A stretch of 7,026 bases of DNA from Acidimicrobiaceae bacterium (GCA_027334785.1 DAHWQF010000169.1:1-7026); one strand, 5' to 3'; positions 1-6,303 are shown, counted from the stretch's first letter. A program made the numbers and translations. The notes: generated from the letters alone by a model not told the origin.

Positions 1-2
1 TT

Positions 3-728
3 GCATATACCAGGGAGATCTACAATGCGCCCGTCAAGTACATGACCGGCGACAACCCGTACGAGATCGGTATGACTTTGGGCAATTGGATCATCGCCCA
101 CACCAAGACTGGCGACCGCATAGCAGTGATAGCCGGTTCACCGACGGACTCCTTCGCCCACTTGGAGTACAGCGGGTACATGAAGGTGCTTGGTCCCATC
201 TTCAAGTCTGGAGCGCGAAAGGAAGTGGGCCCAGTGTGGACGCCCGAGTGGGACACATCAGCTGCGCACTCAGAAATGGCGGCGTTCCTCACCGAGACCC
301 ACAACAATATCCAGGCCGTACTGGCCAGCAACGACTCGACGGCAGAGGGCGCCATCGCAGCCCTACAAAGTGTCGGCCTGGCCGGGAAGATCCCTGTGAC
401 CGGGATCGACGCCACGCTCGCTTCGGACCAGCTGATCCTGAAGGGTTTGCAGAGCATGAGCGTATACCGTCCGATCAACGAGGAAGCGCACTTAACGGCG
501 GAACTGGTTGTCGACTTGTTCAAGCACCAGGCGCCGCCAAAGGGCTTCTTCAACGGGAGTGTCAACAACAAATATGGCCCCCATGGTGTCTCTAGGATCA
601 TCCCGCTGGCAGGCGTCCCCGAGACCGTGATCACAGCTGCGAATATGGGCCAGCTCGTGAAGGACCACGTGTATACCAAGGCCCAGCTGTGCAAGGGCAT
701 CCCGAGTACGGTTGCCTTCTGCAAGTGA
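3..728 (+). CDS. Sugar ABC transporter substrate-binding protein, XylF-type (5' partial)
   Basis: This is the periplasmic or lipid-anchored sugar receptor of an ABC importer. The reading frame is open to the left edge, so the signal sequence and most of the first lobe are missing; 241 residues remain and end at TGA. The fragment begins AYTREIYN, matching the AYDRLI-like stretch of xylose-binding proteins. Later it has ASNDSTAEGAI (about residues 108-118), GLAGKIPVTGIDAT (about 125-138) and VYRPI (about 154-158). In XylF the equivalents are the ND and GQDA segments that contact the pentose and the hinge-region VYKPI. N110 and D136 of the fragment keep the polar ligand positions, but the Q of GQDA is I here, so the ligand may not be xylose itself. 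It heads the cluster: two ATPases and a permease follow. Family assignment is firm; the substrate is inference. Confidence 0.92.
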   Translation, partial: AYTREIYNAPVKYMTGDNPYEIGMTLGNWIIAHTKTGDRIAVIAGSPTDSFAHLEYSGYMKVLGPIFKSGARKEVGPVWTPEWDTSAAHSEMAAFLTETHNNIQAVLASNDSTAEGAIAALQSVGLAGKIPVTGIDATLASDQLILKGLQSMSVYRPINEEAHLTAELVVDLFKHQAPPKGFFNGSVNNKYGPHGVSRIIPLAGVPETVITAANMGQLVKDHVYTKAQLCKGIPSTVAFCK

Positions 729-739
729 GGGTGTTGGCA

Positions 740-754
740 AGCCGGCAACGGGCT
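740..754 (+). other. Small hairpin with GCAA loop just after the binding-protein stop
   Basis: AGCCG (740-744) pairs with CGGGCT (749-754) with one bulged G, closing a GCAA loop, which is a GNRA tetraloop. It lies 11 bases after the binding-protein stop codon. It belongs to a short motif, GTTGGCAAGCC, that recurs near other gene ends in the window. With only five base pairs it is a weak structure and may be chance. Confidence 0.3.
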
Positions 755-806
755 GCCCATTGGGTGAAAAAGTGCAGGGGAGCCGGCCCGTGTTGATACG
801 AGCTTC

Positions 807-834
807 AAGCCGCCGCTTCTCGAAGCGGCGGCTT
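807..834 (+). other. Strong intercistronic hairpin between binding protein and ATPase genes
   Basis: Bases 807-819 (AAGCCGCCGCTTC) are perfectly complementary to 822-834, giving an 11 to 12 bp GC-rich stem with a loop of 4 to 6 bases. No run of T follows (the next bases are ACCCGTCCTG), so it is not a classic intrinsic terminator. In many sugar ABC operons a stem-loop after the binding-protein gene protects its mRNA 3' end or attenuates read-through, so that the receptor is made in excess over the membrane parts. That role is inferred from its position. The hairpin also argues that translation of the next gene starts downstream of it. Confidence 0.7.
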
Positions 835-870
835 ACCCGTCCTGCGGAAGAGAGCCAGGGTGGCAGCGAA

Positions 871-1605
871 GTGTTACGTGCCGTGGACGTAAGCAAGTCT
901 TATGGCGGTGTGGTGGCACTGGACGGCGTGACGGTCTCGGTCTGCCAGGGGGAAGTGCTTGCCCTAGTTGGTGACAATGGTGCCGGCAAGAGCACCTTGG
1001 TAAACATCATCTCGGGCGTCGTCCGCCCGGATAAGGCCGAGTTCTACGTCTTAGGTAACAGCGTTGACATCGGCTCGCCGGCTGTTGCACGTTCTCTTGG
1101 CATCCGGACCGTCCATCAAGAGCAGAAGCTGGCAGAAAACCTGGACGTAATAGAGAACGTCTTCCTCGGTGAGGAGCTAGCCCGGTGGGCGGGGCCGTTG
1201 CACATGGTGGATTTCAAGTCTATGGTGCAGCCGACGGAAGTGGCCTTGTCAAAGCTGCGCATTACCACGATCGCGGATATACGCACCCCGGTGGCGCGGC
1301 TGTCTGGCGGTCAGCGCCAAGCGGTTGCCGTCGCCCGGGCAACCCTCGGCCAGTACCGCATTGTCCTCTTGGACGAACCCACTACCGGTCTTAGTGTGGA
1401 GGCTTCCGCTCGGGTCATGGACATGGTCATGCAACTTCGCGCAGGCGGTTGCGCCGTTGTGCTTGTGTCTCAGAGCATCGAAGAGATCTTCGAAGTCGCA
1501 GACCGGGTCGCCGTTCTACACCGCGGCAGGCTCGCGGGAGTTTTCACCGGGGCCGAGACCACTCCCGAAGAAGTGGTGACTGCGGTCATGGGAGGACAAC
1601 TATGA
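871..1605 (+). CDS. Sugar ABC transporter ATP-binding protein 1 (single domain, H-loop His replaced by Gln)
   Basis: Cytoplasmic ATPase of the importer, 244 residues from GTG 871. The Walker A motif GDNGAGKST is at residues 34-42, the Q-loop region HQEQKLAENLDV precedes the signature LSGGQRQ (from 144), and Walker B IVLLDEPTT has its catalytic Glu at 169. The switch segment reads LVSQSIEEIF: residue 201 is Gln (codon CAG, 1471-1473) where ABC ATPases have His. The length is that of one domain, like FrcA, and half that of XylG/RbsA. The frame stays open back to a TTG at 712 that overlaps the previous gene. I chose 871 because it lies after the 807-834 hairpin and just before the conserved LRAVDVSKSYGG segment; GGAAGAGAG and CAGGG lie 10 to 25 bases upstream. 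An earlier start cannot be excluded. It is very similar to the next ATPase and probably pairs with it. Confidence 0.9.
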   Translation: MLRAVDVSKSYGGVVALDGVTVSVCQGEVLALVGDNGAGKSTLVNIISGVVRPDKAEFYVLGNSVDIGSPAVARSLGIRTVHQEQKLAENLDVIENVFLGEELARWAGPLHMVDFKSMVQPTEVALSKLRITTIADIRTPVARLSGGQRQAVAVARATLGQYRIVLLDEPTTGLSVEASARVMDMVMQLRAGGCAVVLVSQSIEEIFEVADRVAVLHRGRLAGVFTGAETTPEEVVTAVMGGQL

Positions 1606-1676
1606 CGTGCGCGGCCTTTGGACACCAGGTGGGGCCAAGGGGTCGGACGCCAACCCCGTCGCGAGCGCGGCAGTGA
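1602..1676 (+). CDS. Possible 24-codon leader ORF between the two ATPase genes
   Basis: An ATG at 1602 overlaps the stop of the first ATPase (ATGA) and sits 6 bases after a good ribosome site, GGAGG at 1591-1595. The frame runs 24 codons, begins MTCAAFGHQVGPRGR and stops at TGA 1674-1676, about 23 bases before the likely start of the second ATPase. It could couple translation of the two ATPases, or mark the ancestral start of ATPase 2 before a frameshift in its leader. The peptide has no recognisable motif. The GGAGG also lies inside the ATPase 1 coding sequence, so this may be chance. Confidence 0.22.
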   Translation: MTCAAFGHQVGPRGRTPTPSRARQ

Positions 1677-1685
1677 CGGCGGTTG

Positions 1686-1694
1686 AAGGGGGGG
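1686..1694 (+). promoter_or_regulatory. Ribosome binding site deciding the ATPase 2 start
   Basis: The purine-rich AAGGGGGGG ends 5 bases before ATG 1700. This favours 1700 over the earlier in-frame GTG 1607 and the later GTG 1733, which has only GAGGGG before it. Confidence 0.55.
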
Positions 1695-1699
1695 CGCCG

Positions 1700-2464
1700 A
1701 TGCTCGCCCCGGGGCTGTCGAGGGGCCAAGAAGTGTTGCGCGTGTCGGGTGTGAGGAAGTCTTTTGGTCAGGTGCAGGCCCTCGACGGTGTCGATCTCTC
1801 GGTCAACGACAGTGAGGTAGTGGCCCTAGTTGGCGACAACGGGGCCGGCAAAAGCACGTTCGTGAAGATCGTTTCTGGCGTGATTCCTATGGATGAGGGT
1901 GAGTTGTACATGCATGGTGCGCGCATTGTGGTGCACTCCCCGAACGACGCGGCCAGGTTGGGCATCCGTACGATCCACCAAGATCTGGGGCTCGCAGACA
2001 ACCTGGGCACTGTAGAGAACCTGTTCCTCGGGCGCGAGTTGTACCGGGGAGTGGGGCCTGTGCGCTGGGTTGACTTCGGTGCCATGGGGGAGCGGACGAG
2101 GGCCGTGCTGTCTGATCTCGGCATCGGGAACATCTCGGACGTCAACCTGCCGGTCTCCCAGCTCTCAGGAGGGCAGCGCCAGACGGTGGCGGTTGCGCGC
2201 GCCACGTTGGACAATTGCAATATCTTGCTCCTCGACGAGCCCACCGCGTCGCTCGGGCTGCGTGAGGCTCGGCACGTACTGGATCTAATATTGCGGCTCA
2301 AGCAACAAGGAGCAGGCCTGTTGCTCATTAGCCACAACATCCGCCAAGTGTTTGAGGTAGCTGACCGCATTGTGGTCTTGCGCTTGGGGAGGGTGGCGGG
2401 CGTCTTCGACCGCTCGGAGACAACACCCGAAACGGTCGTCAAGGCAATTATGGGGAGGCAATGA
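1700..2464 (+). CDS. Sugar ABC transporter ATP-binding protein 2 (single domain, canonical motifs)
   Basis: Second cytoplasmic ATPase of the importer, 254 residues from ATG 1700. Walker A GDNGAGKST is at residues 45-53, the Q-loop segment HQDLGLADNLGTVEN follows, the signature LSGGQ is at 155-159, Walker B ILLLDEPTA has Asp179 and Glu180, and the switch histidine is present at 212 (LISHNIRQVF). All catalytic elements are intact, unlike ATPase 1. By eye about half of the residues match ATPase 1, and the pattern IRT(I/V)HQ...ADNL or AENL is shared, which indicates a tandem duplication. It is not a split RbsA/XylG, whose second half has a degenerate Walker A. The stop overlaps the permease start (ATGATGA), so the two are translationally coupled. 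GTG 1607 would add 31 low-complexity residues. Confidence 0.92.
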   Translation: MLAPGLSRGQEVLRVSGVRKSFGQVQALDGVDLSVNDSEVVALVGDNGAGKSTFVKIVSGVIPMDEGELYMHGARIVVHSPNDAARLGIRTIHQDLGLADNLGTVENLFLGRELYRGVGPVRWVDFGAMGERTRAVLSDLGIGNISDVNLPVSQLSGGQRQTVAVARATLDNCNILLLDEPTASLGLREARHVLDLILRLKQQGAGLLLISHNIRQVFEVADRIVVLRLGRVAGVFDRSETTPETVVKAIMGRQ

Positions 2465-3789
2465 TGAGGTCGGAGGAAAACATCGGCCAACGAGGCGTTG
2501 GGGACGTAAAGGTCGCCGCTGCCCGTGAAGTTAGGGACGGGGGGGAGCGTAGCGCCCAGTTGCAGGAGGGGCAGCGCCAGCCAGGCACGTCGCGGGCAGG
2601 CGGACGCCAGGGCCGTGTCCCGTCTTGGCTGTCGGCCATTGTGGAGCAGGGTACGGCGATGCCGGCGGTCATTAGCCTCGTGGTCATCGCGGTGTTCTTC
2701 GAGATCGAGTCGCGCTACTTCCTCACGGGATCCAACCTGAGCAACCTCGTAGTGCAGACGACAACATTGGTGCCGATTGCACTTGGTGAGGTGGGTGTAC
2801 TCCTCCTTGCGGAAATCGACCTCTCCCTTGGCTCTATCGTGGGGGCGACCTCAGCGATCCTCGGCGTTATGGTTTCGGAGGTCGGTTTGCCGTGGTGGTT
2901 GGGGATGATCATTGCTCTGGCCTGCGGTGCTGCCATGGGGGCGTTCCAGGGTGCCTGGATTGCGTTTATCCGTATTCCGTCTTTCGTGGTGACGATCGGA
3001 GGATGGCTTGGCTTCCTCGGGCTGCAACTCTTCATACTGGGGCCTCAGGGTACGCTAAGCATCTTTAACCCTCAGGTGGCCGCGCTGACCGGTTCGTACA
3101 TACCTGGCGGTGCCGGCTGGATCGTGGGGGGAGCCCTGGCTGCTGCCGTGATCGCGCGCGCATTGTTGCGTTTGCGCGCTGCGGGTGGCCGGCGCCGCTT
3201 TGGGTCGCTGGCCTTGCCTGCTCTAGCCGCTGTGCTGATGGTCGGTGTGGTGGCTATTCTTAATAGTTACAAGGGCGTACCCACGGCCTTCGTGGTCGTC
3301 ATGGGCTTGCTACTCGCCGGATGGTGGATCCTCCAGCACACGCGTCCTGGCCGGAACGTGTTCGCAATTGGGGGCAATCCCGAGCCAGCTCGGCGCGCCG
3401 GGATTGGGGTGAGGCGGATACGTTTCACGGCCTTCGTGATAGCGGGTACCCTGGGGGCAGTTGGTGGGCTCATGGCCGCTTCTTATAACAGTTCGGCCGG
3501 AACGCTCACTGGGGGCGGAACACTGCTCCTAGAAGCGATCGGGGCGGCGGTCATTGGTGGCACCAGCCTCTTCGGTGGCCAGGGTACCGTGTGGGCAGCG
3601 TTATCCGGGGCGCTCATCATGTCTGCCATAAGCAATGGCCTGGACTTGATGAACGCTTCCTCCCCGGTTAAGTACATGGTGCAAGGTGCTGTCGTTCTGC
3701 TTGCAGTCACTGTGGACACTCTGCTTCGGAGGCGGGCTGGCCGGTCACGACGACTGGGGGGTATCACGATGAGCGTGGGGGCTCAGTAA
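2461..3789 (+). CDS. Sugar ABC transporter permease, XylH/RbsC family
   Basis: Integral membrane channel subunit of 442 residues. After a hydrophilic leader of about 60 residues come hydrophobic segments near 67-83, 100-116, 125-140, 145-165, 175-193, 218-236, 249-266, 273-291, 321-341, 355-372, 376-392 and 405-420. Family signatures are AEIDLSLGSIVG (117-128), RIPSFVVTIGG (171-181), the cytoplasmic coupling stretch TRPGRNVFAIGGNPEPARRAG (294-314) and AAVIGGTSLFGGQGTV (362-377). The long middle loop with NSYKGVP points to the XylH branch. ATG 2461 or 2464 overlaps the ATPase 2 stop and follows GGGGAGG (2452-2458); spacing is better for 2464. Only one permease gene is present, so a homodimer is expected even though two different ATPases are encoded. 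The arginine-rich N-terminal leader is unusual for the family. Confidence 0.93.
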   Translation: MMRSEENIGQRGVGDVKVAAAREVRDGGERSAQLQEGQRQPGTSRAGGRQGRVPSWLSAIVEQGTAMPAVISLVVIAVFFEIESRYFLTGSNLSNLVVQTTTLVPIALGEVGVLLLAEIDLSLGSIVGATSAILGVMVSEVGLPWWLGMIIALACGAAMGAFQGAWIAFIRIPSFVVTIGGWLGFLGLQLFILGPQGTLSIFNPQVAALTGSYIPGGAGWIVGGALAAAVIARALLRLRAAGGRRRFGSLALPALAAVLMVGVVAILNSYKGVPTAFVVVMGLLLAGWWILQHTRPGRNVFAIGGNPEPARRAGIGVRRIRFTAFVIAGTLGAVGGLMAASYNSSAGTLTGGGTLLLEAIGAAVIGGTSLFGGQGTVWAALSGALIMSAISNGLDLMNASSPVKYMVQGAVVLLAVTVDTLLRRRAGRSRRLGGITMSVGAQ

Positions 3790-3803
3790 GACATGGTTGG
3801 CCA

Positions 3804-3822
3804 AGCCGTAACGGGGACGGCT
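3804..3822 (+). other. Hairpin shortly after the permease stop
   Basis: AGCCGT (3804-3809) and ACGGCT (3817-3822) form a perfect 6 bp stem around a 7-base loop, 14 bases after the permease stop codon. AATAAGC follows, with no T run. It may be a weak terminator or a 3' processing or stability element separating the transporter genes from the lactonase-regulator pair. It overlaps a copy of the gene-end motif GTTGGCCAAGCCG. Confidence 0.35.
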
Positions 3823-3919
3823 AATAAGCTCGCGAGGCTGTTGGTGCGCCGCTCGCTCGCCGACGGGGGCAGGACTGGCGGAGGTGCTTGAGGGGCTGCG
3901 TCGTGGCGTGGGTTGAACC

Positions 3920-3932
3920 TAACGTAGCGTTA
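3920..3932. promoter_or_regulatory. Candidate operator half-site palindrome
   Basis: TAACG (3920-3924) and CGTTA (3928-3932) are inverted around TAG. The site lies upstream of the genes for the lactonase-fold enzyme and the LacI-family protein. LacI-type regulators often bind palindromes near their own operon, but they usually have a CG at the centre, which this lacks. It is short and may be chance. Confidence 0.2.
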
Positions 3933-4015
3933 CGGGCGTCGGACAAGGCTTGGGCGCCACTGCCGATGCAAGAAGGGGAGCGGTTCTCTGCGGGTTGCGC
4001 TGAAATGAAGACATC

Positions 4016-4024
4016 GGAGAGGAG
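4016..4024 (+). promoter_or_regulatory. Ribosome binding site favouring GTG 4035
   Basis: GGAGAGGAG ends 10 bases before GTG 4035. The alternative ATG starts at 4005 and 3966 have no comparable site at normal distance, although AGAAGGGGAG lies 24 bases before 4005. Confidence 0.45.
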
Positions 4025-4034
4025 TGAGTTTGGG

Positions 4035-4793
4035 GTGGTTGAAGAACCAACATGGACTATCAAAGCGCTCGACACAGGGACTTCGGTCGTGGAAGGCTCG
4101 GTCCTCACTTACCTGCGCCACTGTGGCGAAGCTATCACGATCCCTCGCGTAATGTGGGTGCTCGAGGGACCTACGACCATCGTCGTGGACACGAGTGTAA
4201 ACCCCCAGGGTAAGCCCAACGAGTTCATGGGCGAGACATTCGAGAGGACCAAGGAGCAGATCCCGGAGAACGCCCTGAGAGCCTCTGGCGTGTCCCCTGG
4301 GGACGTCGAGTTGGTTATACTAACGCACCTGCACTGGGACCATGCAGGCAACTGTGACCTGTTCCCCGAGGCAAGCATCGTCGTGCAGGAAACGGAGCTT
4401 CGTTACGCTATTGCGCCCGGGCGCTTTTTCAGGCGTGGGTACCTGAGCCCAGAGAGCGGTTGGCAGCTACCACCCCCGTACGTTGTGTCGAACCTAACGA
4501 CGGTCCGCGGGGAGCACGAGGTCGCGCCTGGGATCACGGTCATCCCGGCGCCGGGTCACACCCCTGGTTCGCAGGCGGTCCTTGTCCGGACCCAAGGAGG
4601 CACATATTGTATAGCCGGTGACGCGATGATGACCTACGACAACTTGGAGGAAGATATGCCGCCTGGCTACCACGTCGACGTGGACGCGTCAATGCACTCC
4701 CTGGACCTGCTGCGGTCGCGTGCATCCCGGCTGCTCCCCTCGCATGACTACTCCCTCTTCCAGGAGCGTCCGGTTAGCCTGGTCACACCATGA
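4035..4793 (+). CDS. Metallo-beta-lactamase-fold hydrolase, AiiA/AttM lactonase-like
   Basis: Predicted cytoplasmic zinc hydrolase, 252 residues from GTG 4035. The dinuclear metal site is complete by motif: HLHWDH (residues 98-103), GHTPGS with His175, AGDA with Asp196, and PSHD with His237. The layout, with ALDTG near the N-terminus, a GHTPG loop and a final SHD, is that of the N-acyl-homoserine-lactone and gamma-butyrolactone hydrolase group. AiiA has its substrate-activating Tyr three residues after the metal Asp; here that position is Met199 (DAMMTYDN), with a Tyr at 201 instead. No signal peptide is visible. It sits after a sugar importer and overlaps the LacI gene by ATGA, so a sugar lactone or related ester is more likely than quorum-sensing lactones; that is inference. 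Possible earlier starts are ATG 4005, ATG 3966 and TTG 3888. Confidence 0.85.
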   Translation: MVEEPTWTIKALDTGTSVVEGSVLTYLRHCGEAITIPRVMWVLEGPTTIVVDTSVNPQGKPNEFMGETFERTKEQIPENALRASGVSPGDVELVILTHLHWDHAGNCDLFPEASIVVQETELRYAIAPGRFFRRGYLSPESGWQLPPPYVVSNLTTVRGEHEVAPGITVIPAPGHTPGSQAVLVRTQGGTYCIAGDAMMTYDNLEEDMPPGYHVDVDASMHSLDLLRSRASRLLPSHDYSLFQERPVSLVTP

Positions 4794-6055
4794 CTCCATA
4801 TGGCCAGGGGAAGAGGGTTGGCAAGCCTGACGAAGCGTCGGTGCCCGACGCCACTGGGCTGAGCGATGGGCGAGGGGCCCACGCTCATGACGATCTGCCC
4901 CTAAATGTTGGTACGTCGGGTGCGTCGCCATCCGGCAGGCGCACACGTCGGCGGAGCTCCGGGAAGGTCACCATCGAGGATGTAGCGCGTGCAGCGGGGG
5001 TGTCGGTCACGACTGTCTCCCGCGTGCTCCGCGACCACCAGGACGTACATACTGAGACGCGAGCGTTAGTGCGCGAGACGGTAGAGAAACTGGGGTACCG
5101 ACCGTCTCCTATCGCGCGGGCACTCGTGTCGGGGCAGACGCGTTTGCTGGCGCTGCTGGTCAGCGACATAACAAACCCTTTTTACCCCCAGCTCGCAAAA
5201 AGCATCGAGCGAGAAGCAGCCAGTGCCGGGTACATGGTCGTGATCTGCAATACAGAAGACCGGGTGGCCGAGACTCGCCGGTCGGTCACCTGCCTTGTCA
5301 ACCAAGGGCTGGACGGTGTCATCCACGCGTCCGCGGGACGTGACGAGGCCGCTTTGCTAACGGTGCTGGCAGACCCCCGACGAGTCGTGTTCACCAATCG
5401 GCCCCCAAAAGCCCGTTCGGTTAGCTGCATTGTGTCGGACAACGCGGGGGGTGCCGCGGCGCTGACTCACCATCTTCTCGAGAAGGGTCACCGGAGAATA
5501 GGCTTCATAGGAGGGCCGTCTTACGCACGAAACGCAACGGAAAGACTTGACGGTTTCACACGTGCGATGAGGGAAGTCCCTGACGCCGAGCCCTTCGTAA
5601 CAACAGGGGACTTCTCAATTATGAGCGGCGAGAAAGCTGTAACGAAATGGCTTGGCTCTAAATGTGAGCTGACTGCGATCATCGCTGTAAATGACTCCGT
5701 GGCAGTTGGTGCTATGGGCGCACTTGTAAGCCGTGGCTACAAGCTACCGGATGACATGGCGCTTGCCGGGTTCGACGGCACTGACATCGCGGCCTCTCCA
5801 GTTGTGCGGCTGACGACGGTCGACCAGCATGTTGATGAGATGGGGCGCCGTGCGGTCAGGCTCCTTCTTAGACAACTCATTGAACCGGGGGCGTTCACGC
5901 CCTTTAGGGAAGTGTTGCCGCCGCAACTGCTTGTACGGGATAGCACGAAGGGGACGCCGAGAAGGGCAAAATACGTCGGTTTGACGGTGCCGCGGCCTAC
6001 GAGCCGTAGTAAAGTTGTGCAAAGTTCACCGGGGCGCCCGGGCGGCGCGCCGTAG
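4790..6055 (+). CDS. LacI-family transcriptional regulator
   Basis: DNA-binding repressor, probably sensing the imported sugar or a product of it. The helix-turn-helix KVTIEDVARAAGVSVTTVSR covers about residues 59-78, the hinge YRPSPIARALVSG runs to about 115, and a periplasmic-binding-protein-like sensor domain begins with LVSDITNPFY (about 123-132). Further markers are IGFIGGP, VNDSVAVGAMGAL and LAGFDGTDIAA. Its 421 residues exceed the usual 330 to 350 because of a hydrophilic N-terminal extension of about 57 residues and an extra tail of about 25. ATG 4790 overlaps the lactonase stop (ATGA), which suggests coupled translation, but there is little ribosome site; GTG 4841 is an alternative. 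It is likely to control the transporter genes and perhaps its own operon. The operator cannot be identified with confidence because the promoter before the binding protein lies outside the window. Confidence 0.93.
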   Translation: MTPYGQGKRVGKPDEASVPDATGLSDGRGAHAHDDLPLNVGTSGASPSGRRTRRRSSGKVTIEDVARAAGVSVTTVSRVLRDHQDVHTETRALVRETVEKLGYRPSPIARALVSGQTRLLALLVSDITNPFYPQLAKSIEREAASAGYMVVICNTEDRVAETRRSVTCLVNQGLDGVIHASAGRDEAALLTVLADPRRVVFTNRPPKARSVSCIVSDNAGGAAALTHHLLEKGHRRIGFIGGPSYARNATERLDGFTRAMREVPDAEPFVTTGDFSIMSGEKAVTKWLGSKCELTAIIAVNDSVAVGAMGALVSRGYKLPDDMALAGFDGTDIAASPVVRLTTVDQHVDEMGRRAVRLLLRQLIEPGAFTPFREVLPPQLLVRDSTKGTPRRAKYVGLTVPRPTSRSKVVQSSPGRPGGAP

Positions 6056-6072
6056 GCAACGGGGGAGATCTC

Positions 6073-6114
6073 GCGAACGAGGGCACCTCGTCTCGCGCTC
6101 GGCCCGCCGGCGGG
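6073..6114 (+). terminator. Two adjacent GC-rich hairpins after the LacI gene
   Basis: GCGA-ACGAGG (6073-6082) pairs with CCTCGT-C-TCGC (6086-6096) around a GCA loop, with one bulged C. CCCGCCGGCGGG (6103-6114) is a perfect palindrome followed by TTGCCCC. Position and stem strength suit the end of the sugar operon transcript. There is no real T run, so intrinsic termination is uncertain. Confidence 0.4.
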
Positions 6115-6303
6115 TTGCCCCCTACGCCCGAGCAGAGGACGAAGCGCACTGCCTCCTCTCCGAAGTGGGCGGGTGGTCCTTTCCTTCTGGCACCTTGCCG
6201 CTCCCACGAGCCCCCGTACGTCGGGTCTTTGTGCAAGCGCCCACACATTGCCTCGAGGCGCCTGTCAACAGCCCCGCATGCCTGTCAAACTGGGCGTGTG
6301 GCG
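6115..6303 (+). other. Intergenic stretch without recognisable gene
   Basis: The frame of the following small gene is open back to TTG 6115, but the extra residues resemble nothing known. Near the end are a 10-base palindrome GCCTCGAGGC (6250-6259) and a direct repeat GCCTGTCAA at 6260-6268 and 6280-6288. The promoter of the small gene should lie here; I cannot point to a good one. Confidence 0.4.

Larger units (their letters stand above)
3823..4034 (+). other. Gap between transporter operon and lactonase-regulator pair
   Basis: No clear gene is seen in this stretch. The frame of the next gene is open back to TTG 3888, but the extra residues look like no known N-terminus. I see no convincing -35/-10 pair. 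A small palindrome at 3920-3932 is the only symmetrical element noticed. Confidence 0.4.

Noticed and set aside
20..808. 262-codon open frame on the minus strand
   Set aside because: It is antisense to the binding-protein gene, has no recognisable motif, and the plus frame has clear family motifs.
871..2464. Two ATPases as a broken fused XylG/RbsA gene
   Set aside because: Both have full Walker A motifs and their own starts, and the second half of XylG/RbsA has a degenerate Walker A. Tandem duplication of a single-domain ATPase fits better.
1768..2490. 240-codon open frame on the minus strand
   Set aside because: Antisense shadow of ATPase 2; serine/arginine-rich composition typical of non-coding frames in GC-rich DNA.
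4035..4793. Antibiotic-degrading beta-lactamase
   Set aside because: The motif order and the neighbours match the lactonase-like branch; there is no signal peptide.
6043..6050. GGCGCGCC palindrome and GC-rich run at the LacI end as a terminator
   Set aside because: It lies within the coding end, pairs poorly as a stem with a loop, and has no T run; the hairpins at 6073-6114 are better candidates.
5737..6246. 169-codon open frame on the minus strand crossing the LacI end
   Set aside because: Mostly antisense to LacI coding sequence, low complexity and no motif; no sign of further oxidoreductase remnants in it.
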